Shown piece after piece: positions 9,362 through 16,758 of a stretch of 64,000 bases of DNA. Within the stretch, counting starts at the first letter, position 1, and each line of letters begins with the position of its first letter. The position numbers and the translations under genes are program-made. The stretch is from Primorskyibacter flagellatus (GTDB lineage Bacteria; Pseudomonadota; Alphaproteobacteria; Rhodobacterales; Rhodobacteraceae). Under the pieces are notes generated by a model, which saw only the letters and a list, made by a program, of their open reading frames with translations, was not told where the DNA came from and ran no database searches. The DNA lies in assembly GCF_900176485.1 (NCBI RefSeq), contig NZ_FWYD01000002.1, positions 310,001-374,000 on the forward strand, given 5' to 3'.

Positions 9362-9382
9362 TGGTAATACAGACCGATACCA
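9362..9382. promoter_or_regulatory. Dyad operator in the LysR-puuD divergent promoter
   Basis: Perfect inverted repeat TGGTA-N11-TACCA in the 99-bp interval between the divergent LysR and puuD starts. Spacing and location are typical of an autoregulatory LysR box. Confidence 0.6.
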
Positions 9383-9436
9383 GACTAATTTGAAGTCGCC
9401 TAGTGTGATGGCAAGTTCGAATCTAGGGAGGTCAGC

Positions 9437-10672
9437 ATGTACGACTTGGCAATCATGTGGGACTGGATCGCGTTTTCGGTCCGGTGGCTGCATGTCATTA
9501 CGGCGATGGCATGGATCGGCGCATCGTTTTATTTCATCGCGCTTGATCTGGGGCTTCGAAAGGTCCCGAACATGCCTGTTGGTGCGCATGGCGAAGAGTG
9601 GCAGGTGCATGGCGGTGGCTTCTACCACATCCAGAAATACCTTGTTGCGCCTGAAAACATGCCCGAGCATCTGATCTGGCACAAATGGCAAAGCTACATC
9701 ACCTGGGTATCGGGTGCGGCATTGCTGATGATCGTCTATTGGGTGGGCGGTGAGTTGTTCCTGCTGGACCCGACAAAAGCCGAACTGGCGCTGTGGCAAG
9801 GCATTCTGATCTCTGCTGGTTCCCTGACCATCGGTTGGCTGGCCTATGATTACATGTGCAAATCCAAGCTGGGGGAACATTCCACGCTTCTGATGTTGCT
9901 GCTGTTCATCATTCTTGTGGTGATGTCCTGGGGCTATAACCAGATCTTCACCGGTCGGGCCGCCCTACTTCATCTCGGTGCGTTCACCGCAACGATCATG
10001 ACGGCGAACGTCTTTTTCCAGATCATGCCCAATCAGCGGATCGTGGTAGATGACCTCAAGGCCGGGCGCACACCCGACGCGAAATATGGCAAGATTGCCA
10101 AGCTGCGCTCTACCCACAACAACTATCTGACGCTGCCCGTTGTGTTCCTGATGCTCAGCAACCACTACCCGCTGGCTTTCGGAACGGAATATGCATGGAT
10201 CATCGCAAGCCTGATTTTCCTGACAGGCGTCACGATCCGGCATTACTTCAACACGATGCATGCCACAGGCAGTGGACCGCATTGGACATGGGCAGTCACC
10301 GTCCTCCTGATGATTCTGATCGCGTGGCTTTCGACAGTCAGCACCGGCGAAACATGGGAGGATGCCGAAGCCCGCGAACTGACCCCGTATGAGCAGAAAT
10401 ATGCGTCTGCTGCAGGTTTCGAAGACGCTTATGATACCGTGGTCGGCAATTGTTCGATGTGTCACGCAAGAGAGCCGGTCTGGGGAACCATGAAATGGGC
10501 CCCCAAAGGCGTCTATCTTGAAACGCCCGGAGATGTCGCGCGCCATGCCGGCCAAATCTATCTTCAGGCTGGCCTGAGCCACGCGATGCCGCCGCCGAAT
10601 GCGATCCAGATGGACGACGAAGCCCGCAAGACCATCGTGGCCTGGGTCCGCGAAGTCCGCGCTTCGGAATAA
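9437..10672 (+). CDS. puuD: Membrane urate hydroxylase with cytochrome c domain
   Basis: PuuD-type urate oxidase: an integral membrane protein that oxidises urate to 5-hydroxyisourate and passes electrons to a C-terminal cytochrome c, instead of the soluble oxygen-using uricase. The 411 residues contain about eight hydrophobic segments (first at about 12-34), including WLHVITAMAWIGASFYFIALD and the FQIMPNQRIVV loop. A single haem-binding motif, CSMCH, spans residues 339-343, with a later Met in SHAMPPPNA as the probable axial ligand. AGGGAGG lies just upstream of the ATG. With uraH, the UraD/PuuE fusion and AllA it forms most of the route from urate to glyoxylate. Confidence 0.94.
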   Translation: MYDLAIMWDWIAFSVRWLHVITAMAWIGASFYFIALDLGLRKVPNMPVGAHGEEWQVHGGGFYHIQKYLVAPENMPEHLIWHKWQSYITWVSGAALLMIVYWVGGELFLLDPTKAELALWQGILISAGSLTIGWLAYDYMCKSKLGEHSTLLMLLLFIILVVMSWGYNQIFTGRAALLHLGAFTATIMTANVFFQIMPNQRIVVDDLKAGRTPDAKYGKIAKLRSTHNNYLTLPVVFLMLSNHYPLAFGTEYAWIIASLIFLTGVTIRHYFNTMHATGSGPHWTWAVTVLLMILIAWLSTVSTGETWEDAEARELTPYEQKYASAAGFEDAYDTVVGNCSMCHAREPVWGTMKWAPKGVYLETPGDVARHAGQIYLQAGLSHAMPPPNAIQMDDEARKTIVAWVREVRASE

Positions 10673-11018
10673 CAATGCGTTCCGCCGGTTCCGAAGATGT
10701 CGAAAATTCTGGACTGGACGCCTTGCCAGAGATGGGAAGATTGCGCTTTGTTGAGCGGAGGGAGACTTCTCGAACTGGCCGTTGAGGCGCATGCCATATC
10801 TCTTACCGGCGTTTCTTTGTCCGGCATCCCCACATCGCCGATCTCGACGACGTGAGCCCCCTCTACTCTGGGCTTACTTGGCGGGGGAACAAACCCAGAT
10901 TTCCTTGTATCGGATTTGCGGCGGCAGGAAACATGCGTTCCTGCATCGTTCTGCAAAAATCTACATTTACCCGCAAGGCAAGTATCTTTGTCTATTGCTG
11001 TCTTTGTGGGGGATATGT
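10673..11018. other. Intergenic stretch upstream of the serC leader, no gene seen
   Basis: About 345 bases between puuD and the structured serC leader. Open frames here have no family features and arginine/cysteine-rich compositions unlike the neighbours. A weak promoter-like pair, TTGTCT (10988-10993) and GGATAT (11011-11016) with 17-bp spacing, would start a transcript close to the leader hairpins. I see no terminator after puuD. Confidence 0.5.
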
Positions 11019-11019
11019 A

Positions 11020-11078
11020 TGTCCGGCGGTGGGACACCCTTCCCCAACGAAGGGCGCTTATCTGGAAGGATAGCTTAA
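11020..11078 (+). promoter_or_regulatory. serC leader: serC leader RNA motif
   Basis: Three consecutive small hairpins end at the serC start codon. They are TGTCC/GGACA (11020-11024 with 11032-11036), CCCTTC/GAAGGG (11037-11042 with 11049-11054, loop CCCAAC) and GCTTATC/GATAGC (11056-11062 with 11069-11074, one bulged T). The ribosome site GGAAGGA (11064-11070) lies in the loop and 3' arm of the last hairpin, so folding would hide it. A conserved serC RNA motif of alphaproteobacteria is described directly upstream of serC-serA operons. Position, size and ribosome-site masking fit that description, but the covariance-model match was not tested. Confidence 0.7.
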
Positions 11079-12233
11079 ATGGCTATGACCAAACCGGCCA
11101 CGCGGCCGGACAATCCGCGTTTTTCTTCTGGCCCCTGTGCCAAAATCCCTACATTCGAGTTGTCAAAGCTGTCGGACGCCGCATTGGGCCGGTCGCACCG
11201 CGCTGCTGTTGGCAAGGCCAAGCTGAAGGCCGCGATCGACGAAACCCGCGCCATTCTGGGCGTGCCAGCGGATTACCGCATCGGGATCGTGCCCGCATCC
11301 GACACGGGTGCGATGGAAATGGCGATGTGGTCCCTGCTGGGCGCACGCAAGGCCGAGATGCTGGCGTGGGAAAGCTTTGGCGCGGGCTGGGTCACCGATG
11401 TGGTCAAGCAGCTGAAAATCGACGCCGAGATCAAGACCGCCGAATATGGCCAGATTGTCGATTTCGCGACAGTCGATTTTGACAATGACGTTGTCTTTAC
11501 ATGGAACGGCACCACCTCGGGCGCGCGCGTTCCGAATGGTGACGCGATCCCGGCGAACCGCGAAGGCTTGACGATCTGCGATGCGACATCGGCCGCATTT
11601 GCGCAGGATCTGCCATGGGACAAGCTGGATGTGACGACGTTCTCCTGGCAGAAGGTCATGGGCGGCGAAGCGGCGCACGGGATGCTGATACTCAGCCCGC
11701 GCGCAGTGGAGCGTCTGGAAAGCTACACCCCTGCATGGCCCCTGCCGAAAATCTTCCGCATGACGAAGGGCGGCAAGCTGATCGAAGGTATCTTTGTGGG
11801 CGAGACGATCAACACACCGTCGATGCTGGCGGTCGAGGATTACCTTGTTGCACTGGAATGGGCCAAATCGGTTGGTGGGCTGAAAGGCCTGATGGCGCGT
11901 GCTGATGCCAACGCCAAAGTGCTGTGGGACTTCTGCGACCGAAATGACTGGATCGCCAATCTTGCCGATGATCCGGCAACGCGGTCCAACACGTCGGTCT
12001 GTCTGAAGTTCACGGACGTGCGCATCAAGGATGGCGCTGCCTTCGCCAAGGCCGTCGCGAAAAAGCTGGCCGACTATAACGCAGCCTATGACATCGGCGC
12101 CTATCGCGATGCCCCTGCGGGCCTGCGTATCTGGTGCGGTGCGACTATCGAAGCCGCAGACGTCGAAAAGCTGACCCTCTGGCTGACATGGGCCTTTGAG
12201 GAAGTCTTGGCAGAGCAGACCGAAGCGGCCTGA
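11079..12233 (+). CDS. serC: Phosphoserine aminotransferase
   Basis: PLP-dependent enzyme of serine synthesis that transaminates 3-phosphohydroxypyruvate with glutamate to give O-phosphoserine. At 384 residues it belongs to the longer alphaproteobacterial SerC type. It starts with [11 protein letters not shown]. It holds the PLP lysine in [15 protein letters not shown] (Lys192) and ends with the usual [15 protein letters not shown]...LTWAF region. It is followed by serA about 100 bp downstream on the same strand and preceded by the leader hairpins, so the pair is probably co-regulated. Confidence 0.96.
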   Translation: MAMTKPATRPDNPRFSSGPCAKIPTFELSKLSDAALGRSHRAAVGKAKLKAAIDETRAILGVPADYRIGIVPASDTGAMEMAMWSLLGARKAEMLAWESFGAGWVTDVVKQLKIDAEIKTAEYGQIVDFATVDFDNDVVFTWNGTTSGARVPNGDAIPANREGLTICDATSAAFAQDLPWDKLDVTTFSWQKVMGGEAAHGMLILSPRAVERLESYTPAWPLPKIFRMTKGGKLIEGIFVGETINTPSMLAVEDYLVALEWAKSVGGLKGLMARADANAKVLWDFCDRNDWIANLADDPATRSNTSVCLKFTDVRIKDGAAFAKAVAKKLADYNAAYDIGAYRDAPAGLRIWCGATIEAADVEKLTLWLTWAFEEVLAEQTEAA

Positions 12234-12252
12234 CCTTCACATAGCGACACGC

Positions 12253-12320
12253 GTCCCGGGCCTGACCCGGGACCTTACCCCTTCCCCTTTAAGCAGGAGG
12301 CCTCGGATCAAGTCCGAGGC
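12253..12320. repeat. Two REP-like palindromes between serC and serA
   Basis: Two compact GC-rich palindromes: GTCCCGGG-CCTGA-CCCGGGAC (12253-12273) and GCCTCGGA-TCAAG-TCCGAGGC (12300-12320). The second has the same 5-nt loop pattern as a third copy at 22620-22638 (loop CTTGA, its reverse complement). Such short palindromes are dispersed in many alphaproteobacterial chromosomes. Here they could act as mRNA stabilisers or partial terminators within the serC-serA transcript. Confidence 0.6.
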
Positions 12321-12335
12321 ACGCAGAGACACACC

Positions 12336-13928
12336 ATGCCCAAAGTACTCATTTCCGACAAACTTTCCGCCGCCGCCGTCCAGATCTTCAAGGATCGCGG
12401 CATCGACGTGGATTTCCAGCCCGACCTCGGCAAAGACAAGGACAAGCTTGCCGAAGTCATTGGCCAGTATGACGGTCTGGCGATCCGTTCGGCCACCAAG
12501 GTCACCGAAAAGATCCTTGCGAACGCCACCAACCTCAAGGTCATCGGCCGCGCGGGTATTGGTGTCGACAATGTCGATCGCGATGCTGCGTCCAAGAAGG
12601 GCGTGATCGTGATGAACACCCCTTTCGGCAACATGATCACCACCGCCGAACACGCCATCGCCATGATGTTCGCCGTCGCCCGTCAGATCCCCGAAGCCAG
12701 CGCCTCGACCCATGCCGGCAAATGGGAAAAGTCCAAGTTCATGGGGGTCGAGCTGACCGGCAAGACCCTTGGCGTGATCGGCGCGGGCAATATCGGCGGC
12801 ATCGTTTGCGACCGTGCACGCGGGTTGAAGATGAAGGTTGCCGCTTACGATCCGTTCCTCAGCCATGAAAAGGCCGACAAGATGGGCGTGGCGAAAGTCG
12901 AACTGGACGAGCTGCTGCAACGCGCCGACTTTATCACTCTGCATGTGCCGCTGACCGATCAGACCCGCAACATTCTCAGCCGTGAGAACCTTGAAAAGAC
13001 CAAGAAGGGCGTGCGGATCATCAACTGCGCGCGTGGCGGTCTGGTGGACGAGGAAGCGCTGGCCGATCTGCTGAAATCCGGCCATGTTGCGGGTGCCGCT
13101 TTTGACGTTTTTGCGCAGGAACCGGCAACCGAGAACCCTCTCTTCGACCTGCCCAACGTGGTTTGCACCCCGCATCTGGGGGCTGCCACCAGCGAGGCTC
13201 AGGAAAACGTCGCCCTTCAGGTGGCCGAGCAGATGTCGGACTATCTGCTGACCGGTGCTGTGACCAACGCGCTCAACATGCCGTCGGTCACCGCCGAAGA
13301 AGCCAAGGTCATGGGGCCGTGGATCAAGTTGTCAGAACATCTTGGCAGCTTCATCGGTCAGATGACGGACGAGCCGATCAAGGCGATCAACATTCTATAT
13401 GATGGCATCGTCTCGGAAATGAACCTGGCTGCGCTGAACTGCGCCGTCATCTCGGGTATCATGAAACGTGCCAATCCGGATGTGAACATGGTGTCCGCCC
13501 CGGTCATCGCGGCAGAGCGTGGCATTCAGATCTCGACCACCAATCAGGAACAGTCCGGCGTTTTCGAAGGCTATGTGAAAGTCACCGTCGTCACCTCCAA
13601 ATTCGAGCGCAGCATTGCCGGGACGGTCTTTTCGGACGGCAAGCCTCGGTTCATCCAGATCAAGGGCATCAATATCGACGCCGAGATCGGCAACCACATG
13701 CTGTATACCACCAACGAAGACGTGCCGGGCATCATCGGCACATTGGGGCAGACCATGGGCGAGAATAACGTCAACATCGCCAACTTTACCCTCGGTCGTT
13801 CCGCCGCAAAAGGCGAAGCAATTGCCCTGCTCTATGTCGATGAAGCGGTGCCCGCAGCGGTTCTGGACAAGTTGAAGAGCACCGGCATGTTCCAGCAGGT
13901 CAAGACGCTGGAATTTGACGTCGCCTGA
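12336..13928 (+). CDS. serA: D-3-phosphoglycerate dehydrogenase (long form)
   Basis: First enzyme of serine synthesis; it oxidises 3-phosphoglycerate with NAD. At 530 residues it is the long type: a catalytic/NAD-binding D-hydroxyacid dehydrogenase core (LKVIGRAGIGVDNVD, LGVIGAGNIGGIVCDRARG, INCARGGLVDEEAL, and PHLGAATSEAQ with the catalytic His), an intervening ASB domain at about 320-450, and a C-terminal ACT domain (NHMLYTTNEDVPGIIGTLG) that probably binds serine. A strong hairpin with a following T-rich stretch lies 26 bases after the stop. Confidence 0.97.
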   Translation: MPKVLISDKLSAAAVQIFKDRGIDVDFQPDLGKDKDKLAEVIGQYDGLAIRSATKVTEKILANATNLKVIGRAGIGVDNVDRDAASKKGVIVMNTPFGNMITTAEHAIAMMFAVARQIPEASASTHAGKWEKSKFMGVELTGKTLGVIGAGNIGGIVCDRARGLKMKVAAYDPFLSHEKADKMGVAKVELDELLQRADFITLHVPLTDQTRNILSRENLEKTKKGVRIINCARGGLVDEEALADLLKSGHVAGAAFDVFAQEPATENPLFDLPNVVCTPHLGAATSEAQENVALQVAEQMSDYLLTGAVTNALNMPSVTAEEAKVMGPWIKLSEHLGSFIGQMTDEPIKAINILYDGIVSEMNLAALNCAVISGIMKRANPDVNMVSAPVIAAERGIQISTTNQEQSGVFEGYVKVTVVTSKFERSIAGTVFSDGKPRFIQIKGINIDAEIGNHMLYTTNEDVPGIIGTLGQTMGENNVNIANFTLGRSAAKGEAIALLYVDEAVPAAVLDKLKSTGMFQQVKTLEFDVA

Positions 13929-13954
13929 CGCGCCCTTAGATACATGATACGAAG

Positions 13955-13983
13955 CGCCGCCACGCATCCGTGGCGGCGTTTGC
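13955..13983 (+). terminator. Rho-independent terminator after serA
   Basis: Perfect 10-bp stem CGCCGCCACG / CGTGGCGGCG (13955-13964 with 13969-13978), a CATC loop, then TTTGCGTTT. It ends the serC-serA unit. Confidence 0.85.
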
Positions 13984-14056
13984 GTTTGCCCTGACGGGCA
14001 GGGTTTAGAACTCACTCCAAACGCGCTAGATCACGTTGTAACGAGAGGACGCTTTC

Positions 14057-14779
14057 ATGACCCAGCCGATTTTTGCCATCGGAGACATTCACGGCCAATA
14101 CGACGCCATGCAGCGCGCGCTGGATCACATCGAGGCGGACCCGGCCTTTCCCGCTCGGGTAGTCTTTCTGGGCGACTATCTTGACCGTGGGCCGCAGGCC
14201 AAAAAAGTCATCCAGTGCCTGATCGACGGGATGGATGAAGGACGGGATTGGATTGCATTGTTGGGCAACCATGACCGCTACATGCTGAACTTCCTCGAAG
14301 ATCCCCGCTACCGGGACCCAAACACCCGCGATCTGCTCGACTGGCTTGACGACCGCATCGGCGGGCGAACAACTTTGGCTTCATATGGTATCGATACGGG
14401 CAACGACCGGTCGCCAGAGGCGATACATGCCGATGCTCTGGCCGCAATCCCGAAGGCCCATATCGAGTTCATCCGCAATCTGCCGCTGATGCATGTGACC
14501 GACGACCATGTTTTCGTGCATGCGGGGATCAGGCCCGGCGTGCCGCTGGAGGATCAGGTCGAAGAAGACCTGATCTGGATCCGGAAAGGGTTTCTGGAAG
14601 ACGAGCGCGATCACGGCCGTCTGGTTGTCCACGGGCACACGGCGCTACAGGTCCCGCAACATTACACCAACCGCGTCAACCTTGATGGCGGCGCGGGCTA
14701 CGGTCGTCCACTTTACCCAGCGCTGATCGAGGGTAACAAGGTCAGCCTGCTCTCGGGACGCCAGCGCATCAGCCTATGA
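14057..14779 (+). CDS. PPP-family metallophosphoesterase (protein phosphatase-like)
   Basis: 240-residue calcineurin-like phosphoesterase of the serine/threonine phosphatase (PPP) type. All signature metal-binding motifs are present: GDIHGQYDAM (residues about 9-18), GDYLDRG near 40, GNHDRYM near 75, the HAGIRPGVPLEDQ block near 155 and HGHT near 195. In bacteria such proteins include ApaH-like and PrpA-like enzymes; the sequence does not decide between protein and small-molecule substrates. Its 3' end overlaps the convergent SulP gene by six bases. Confidence 0.88.
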   Translation: MTQPIFAIGDIHGQYDAMQRALDHIEADPAFPARVVFLGDYLDRGPQAKKVIQCLIDGMDEGRDWIALLGNHDRYMLNFLEDPRYRDPNTRDLLDWLDDRIGGRTTLASYGIDTGNDRSPEAIHADALAAIPKAHIEFIRNLPLMHVTDDHVFVHAGIRPGVPLEDQVEEDLIWIRKGFLEDERDHGRLVVHGHTALQVPQHYTNRVNLDGGAGYGRPLYPALIEGNKVSLLSGRQRISL

Positions 14780-16531
14780 CGCTGCGCGAGGCTGCGTGGA
14801 CGCACCTGCAAGTGCAACCCACGCGTCATATTGCGACAGGAACAGCTCGCCAGTCAGCTCGTCCAGAAAATGGCTGCGTTTAAGCCTGTCCGTCACCGGC
14901 CCTTTGACCTCTGACAGGTGCAGGCGGATGCCCATATCGGCCAGCCGGTGCATGACAGCCTCCAGGCTTTCCAGCGCGCTCATGTCAATCTCGTTCACGG
15001 CAGAGCACATCAGCACGACATCGGTGATCGGCTCGTCGCAGACCACGCGGTCGGTCACGTAATCCTCCAGAAAGCGCGCATTGGCGAAATACAGGTTTTC
15101 GTCGATGCGCAGCGTCACCAACGAAGGCCGGGTTTCCACCTCATGCCGGTTGATGTTGCGGAAATGCTGCGTGCCGGGCACCAGCCCCACTTCCGCGACA
15201 TGCGGGCGCGACGTCTTGTAAAGAAACAACCCGATCGACAGCAACACACCTGCCGAGACACCAACCTCCACCCCGAATCCCAGCGTCAACAGGATGGTCG
15301 CGGCAACGGCGGTGAAATCGACTTTGGAATAGCCCCAGGTCTTCTTGAGAATCGAGAAATCCACGAGACTGAGAACCGCCACGATGATCGTCGCGGCAAG
15401 CGTGGCCTTGGGCAGGAAGAACAACAGTGGCGTCAGCAGCAGCGCGGCCAGCGCGATGCCAACTGCGGTGAAGGCACCTGCCGCGGGCGTCTCGGCGCCC
15501 GCGTCGAAGTTCACAACCGAGCGCGCAAAGCCGCCCGTCACCGGGTAGCCGCCGGAAATTGCCGCGGCGATGTTGGAGGCCCCGAGGCCCACAAGTTCCT
15601 GATCCGGAACAATCCGCTGGCGCCGCTTCGCGGCAAGCGTTTGCGCGACGGAAACAGATTCAACAAACCCGATGACCGAGATCAGCAAGGCCGACACGAA
15701 CAGCGTGCCCCACATATCCATATCCCAGCTGGGCAGCGTCAGGGGTGGCAGGCCCTTCGGCACCTCGCCCACGATTTTCACGCCCCTGTCACCCAGTCCG
15801 AACAGCCAGACGGCAATGGTGGTCACGGCAACCGCCGCCACCGGTCCGGCCTTGGCCACGATATCGGCAAGCCGTGGCTTCAGACCTGCCATCAGAAGCA
15901 AGGGCTTCAGGCCCTTGCGGACCCAGAACAGGAAAGCGACCGTGGACACCCCGATAATCAGCGTGATGAGATTGGTCTGGCCAAGGTTCGCGACCATCGA
16001 TGACACAAGTTCGATCAGATTATGCCCGCCAGCCTCGATCCCGAAGATATGCTTTAGCTGCGAGGTGGCGATCAGCACGCCAGACGCGGTGATAAAGCCC
16101 GCAATCACCGGGTGTGACAGGAAATTCGCCAGAAACCCCAGCCGGAACACGCCCATCACCACAAGGATCAACCCCGACAGGAACGCCAGCGTGACCGCCG
16201 CCGCCGCGTATTCCGCCGTGCCTTGCAGCGCCATATTCCCCACCGCGGCGGCCGTCATCAGCGAAACCACCGCCACCGGCCCCACAGCCAGCACCCGGCT
16301 GGTGCCGAAGATCGCGTAGGCCACCAGCGGCAGGATAGACGCGTAAAGCCCCATCTCGGCAGGCAAGCCCGCGAGAAGGGCATAGGCCAGCGATTGCGGG
16401 ATCAGCATGATCGTGACAATCACCGCCGCCACCAGATCCGAGGTCAGCGTATCGCGCCCATAGGTCTTGGACCAGGTAAGAATTGGCAGGTGCCGCTCCA
16501 GCGCAGCGCGGGTGAGTTTTGGTGGTGTCAT
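14774..16531 (-). CDS. SulP-family anion transporter with STAS domain
   Basis: 585-residue SLC26/SulP transporter. The membrane part (about residues 20-430) has 10-14 hydrophobic segments and the family motifs ...MLIPQSLAYALLAGLPAEMGLY and VGLGASNIAAAISGGYPVTGGFARS. The C-terminal STAS domain (about 455-570) includes NEIDMSALESLEAV, the segment that in antisigma-factor antagonists carries the phosphorylatable Ser. Members carry sulfate, bicarbonate or other anions; the substrate cannot be read from the sequence. A dyad of the ATTC-N8-GAAT type lies about 70 bp upstream. Confidence 0.9.
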   Translation of the reverse strand: MTPPKLTRAALERHLPILTWSKTYGRDTLTSDLVAAVIVTIMLIPQSLAYALLAGLPAEMGLYASILPLVAYAIFGTSRVLAVGPVAVVSLMTAAAVGNMALQGTAEYAAAAVTLAFLSGLILVVMGVFRLGFLANFLSHPVIAGFITASGVLIATSQLKHIFGIEAGGHNLIELVSSMVANLGQTNLITLIIGVSTVAFLFWVRKGLKPLLLMAGLKPRLADIVAKAGPVAAVAVTTIAVWLFGLGDRGVKIVGEVPKGLPPLTLPSWDMDMWGTLFVSALLISVIGFVESVSVAQTLAAKRRQRIVPDQELVGLGASNIAAAISGGYPVTGGFARSVVNFDAGAETPAAGAFTAVGIALAALLLTPLLFFLPKATLAATIIVAVLSLVDFSILKKTWGYSKVDFTAVAATILLTLGFGVEVGVSAGVLLSIGLFLYKTSRPHVAEVGLVPGTQHFRNINRHEVETRPSLVTLRIDENLYFANARFLEDYVTDRVVCDEPITDVVLMCSAVNEIDMSALESLEAVMHRLADMGIRLHLSEVKGPVTDRLKRSHFLDELTGELFLSQYDAWVALAGASTQPRAAS

Positions 16532-16600
16532 CAGTCTGTCCAGTTCCTGTGGAAACCCACGCCCAACCGTGCAGGCGATGCGATGGCTAAGCCGTTATGT

Positions 16601-16616
16601 ATTCATATTGGCGAAT
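16601..16616. promoter_or_regulatory. SqrR/BigR-like operator between sulP and 5-oxoprolinase
   Basis: ATTC-N8-GAAT, embedded in the longer palindrome CATATT-GGCG-AATATG (16604-16619). This matches my recollection of the site for ArsR-family sulfide/persulfide sensors (SqrR, BigR). It lies in the 227-bp divergent interval. No ArsR-family gene is present in the window. Confidence 0.4.
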
Positions 16617-16758
16617 ATGTAAAGGCCCGCGAAGTTCAGATCTCAAAGGCGCGCAGCTGAAACCTGCATCCGGCAAGGTTGCCAGCCTCTCTGCCCATCG
16701 CGTTGACATCCTGCGAGGCAACAGGAAAGGCTGGGCGCATGCAGCACGGAGAGCAGAC

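Noticed and set aside
9338-9880. N-terminal extension of the LysR protein by 181 codons
   Set aside because: It would run antisense into puuD and across the operator; the LysR helix-turn-helix begins properly at 9337.
10782-11078. 98-codon frame upstream of serC
   Set aside because: Arg/Cys-rich, overlaps the structured leader, and has no ribosome site or homology; treated as non-coding.
14918-16003. 361-codon open frame antisense to the SulP gene
   Set aside because: Shadow of a conserved transporter; low-complexity basic composition and no ribosome site.
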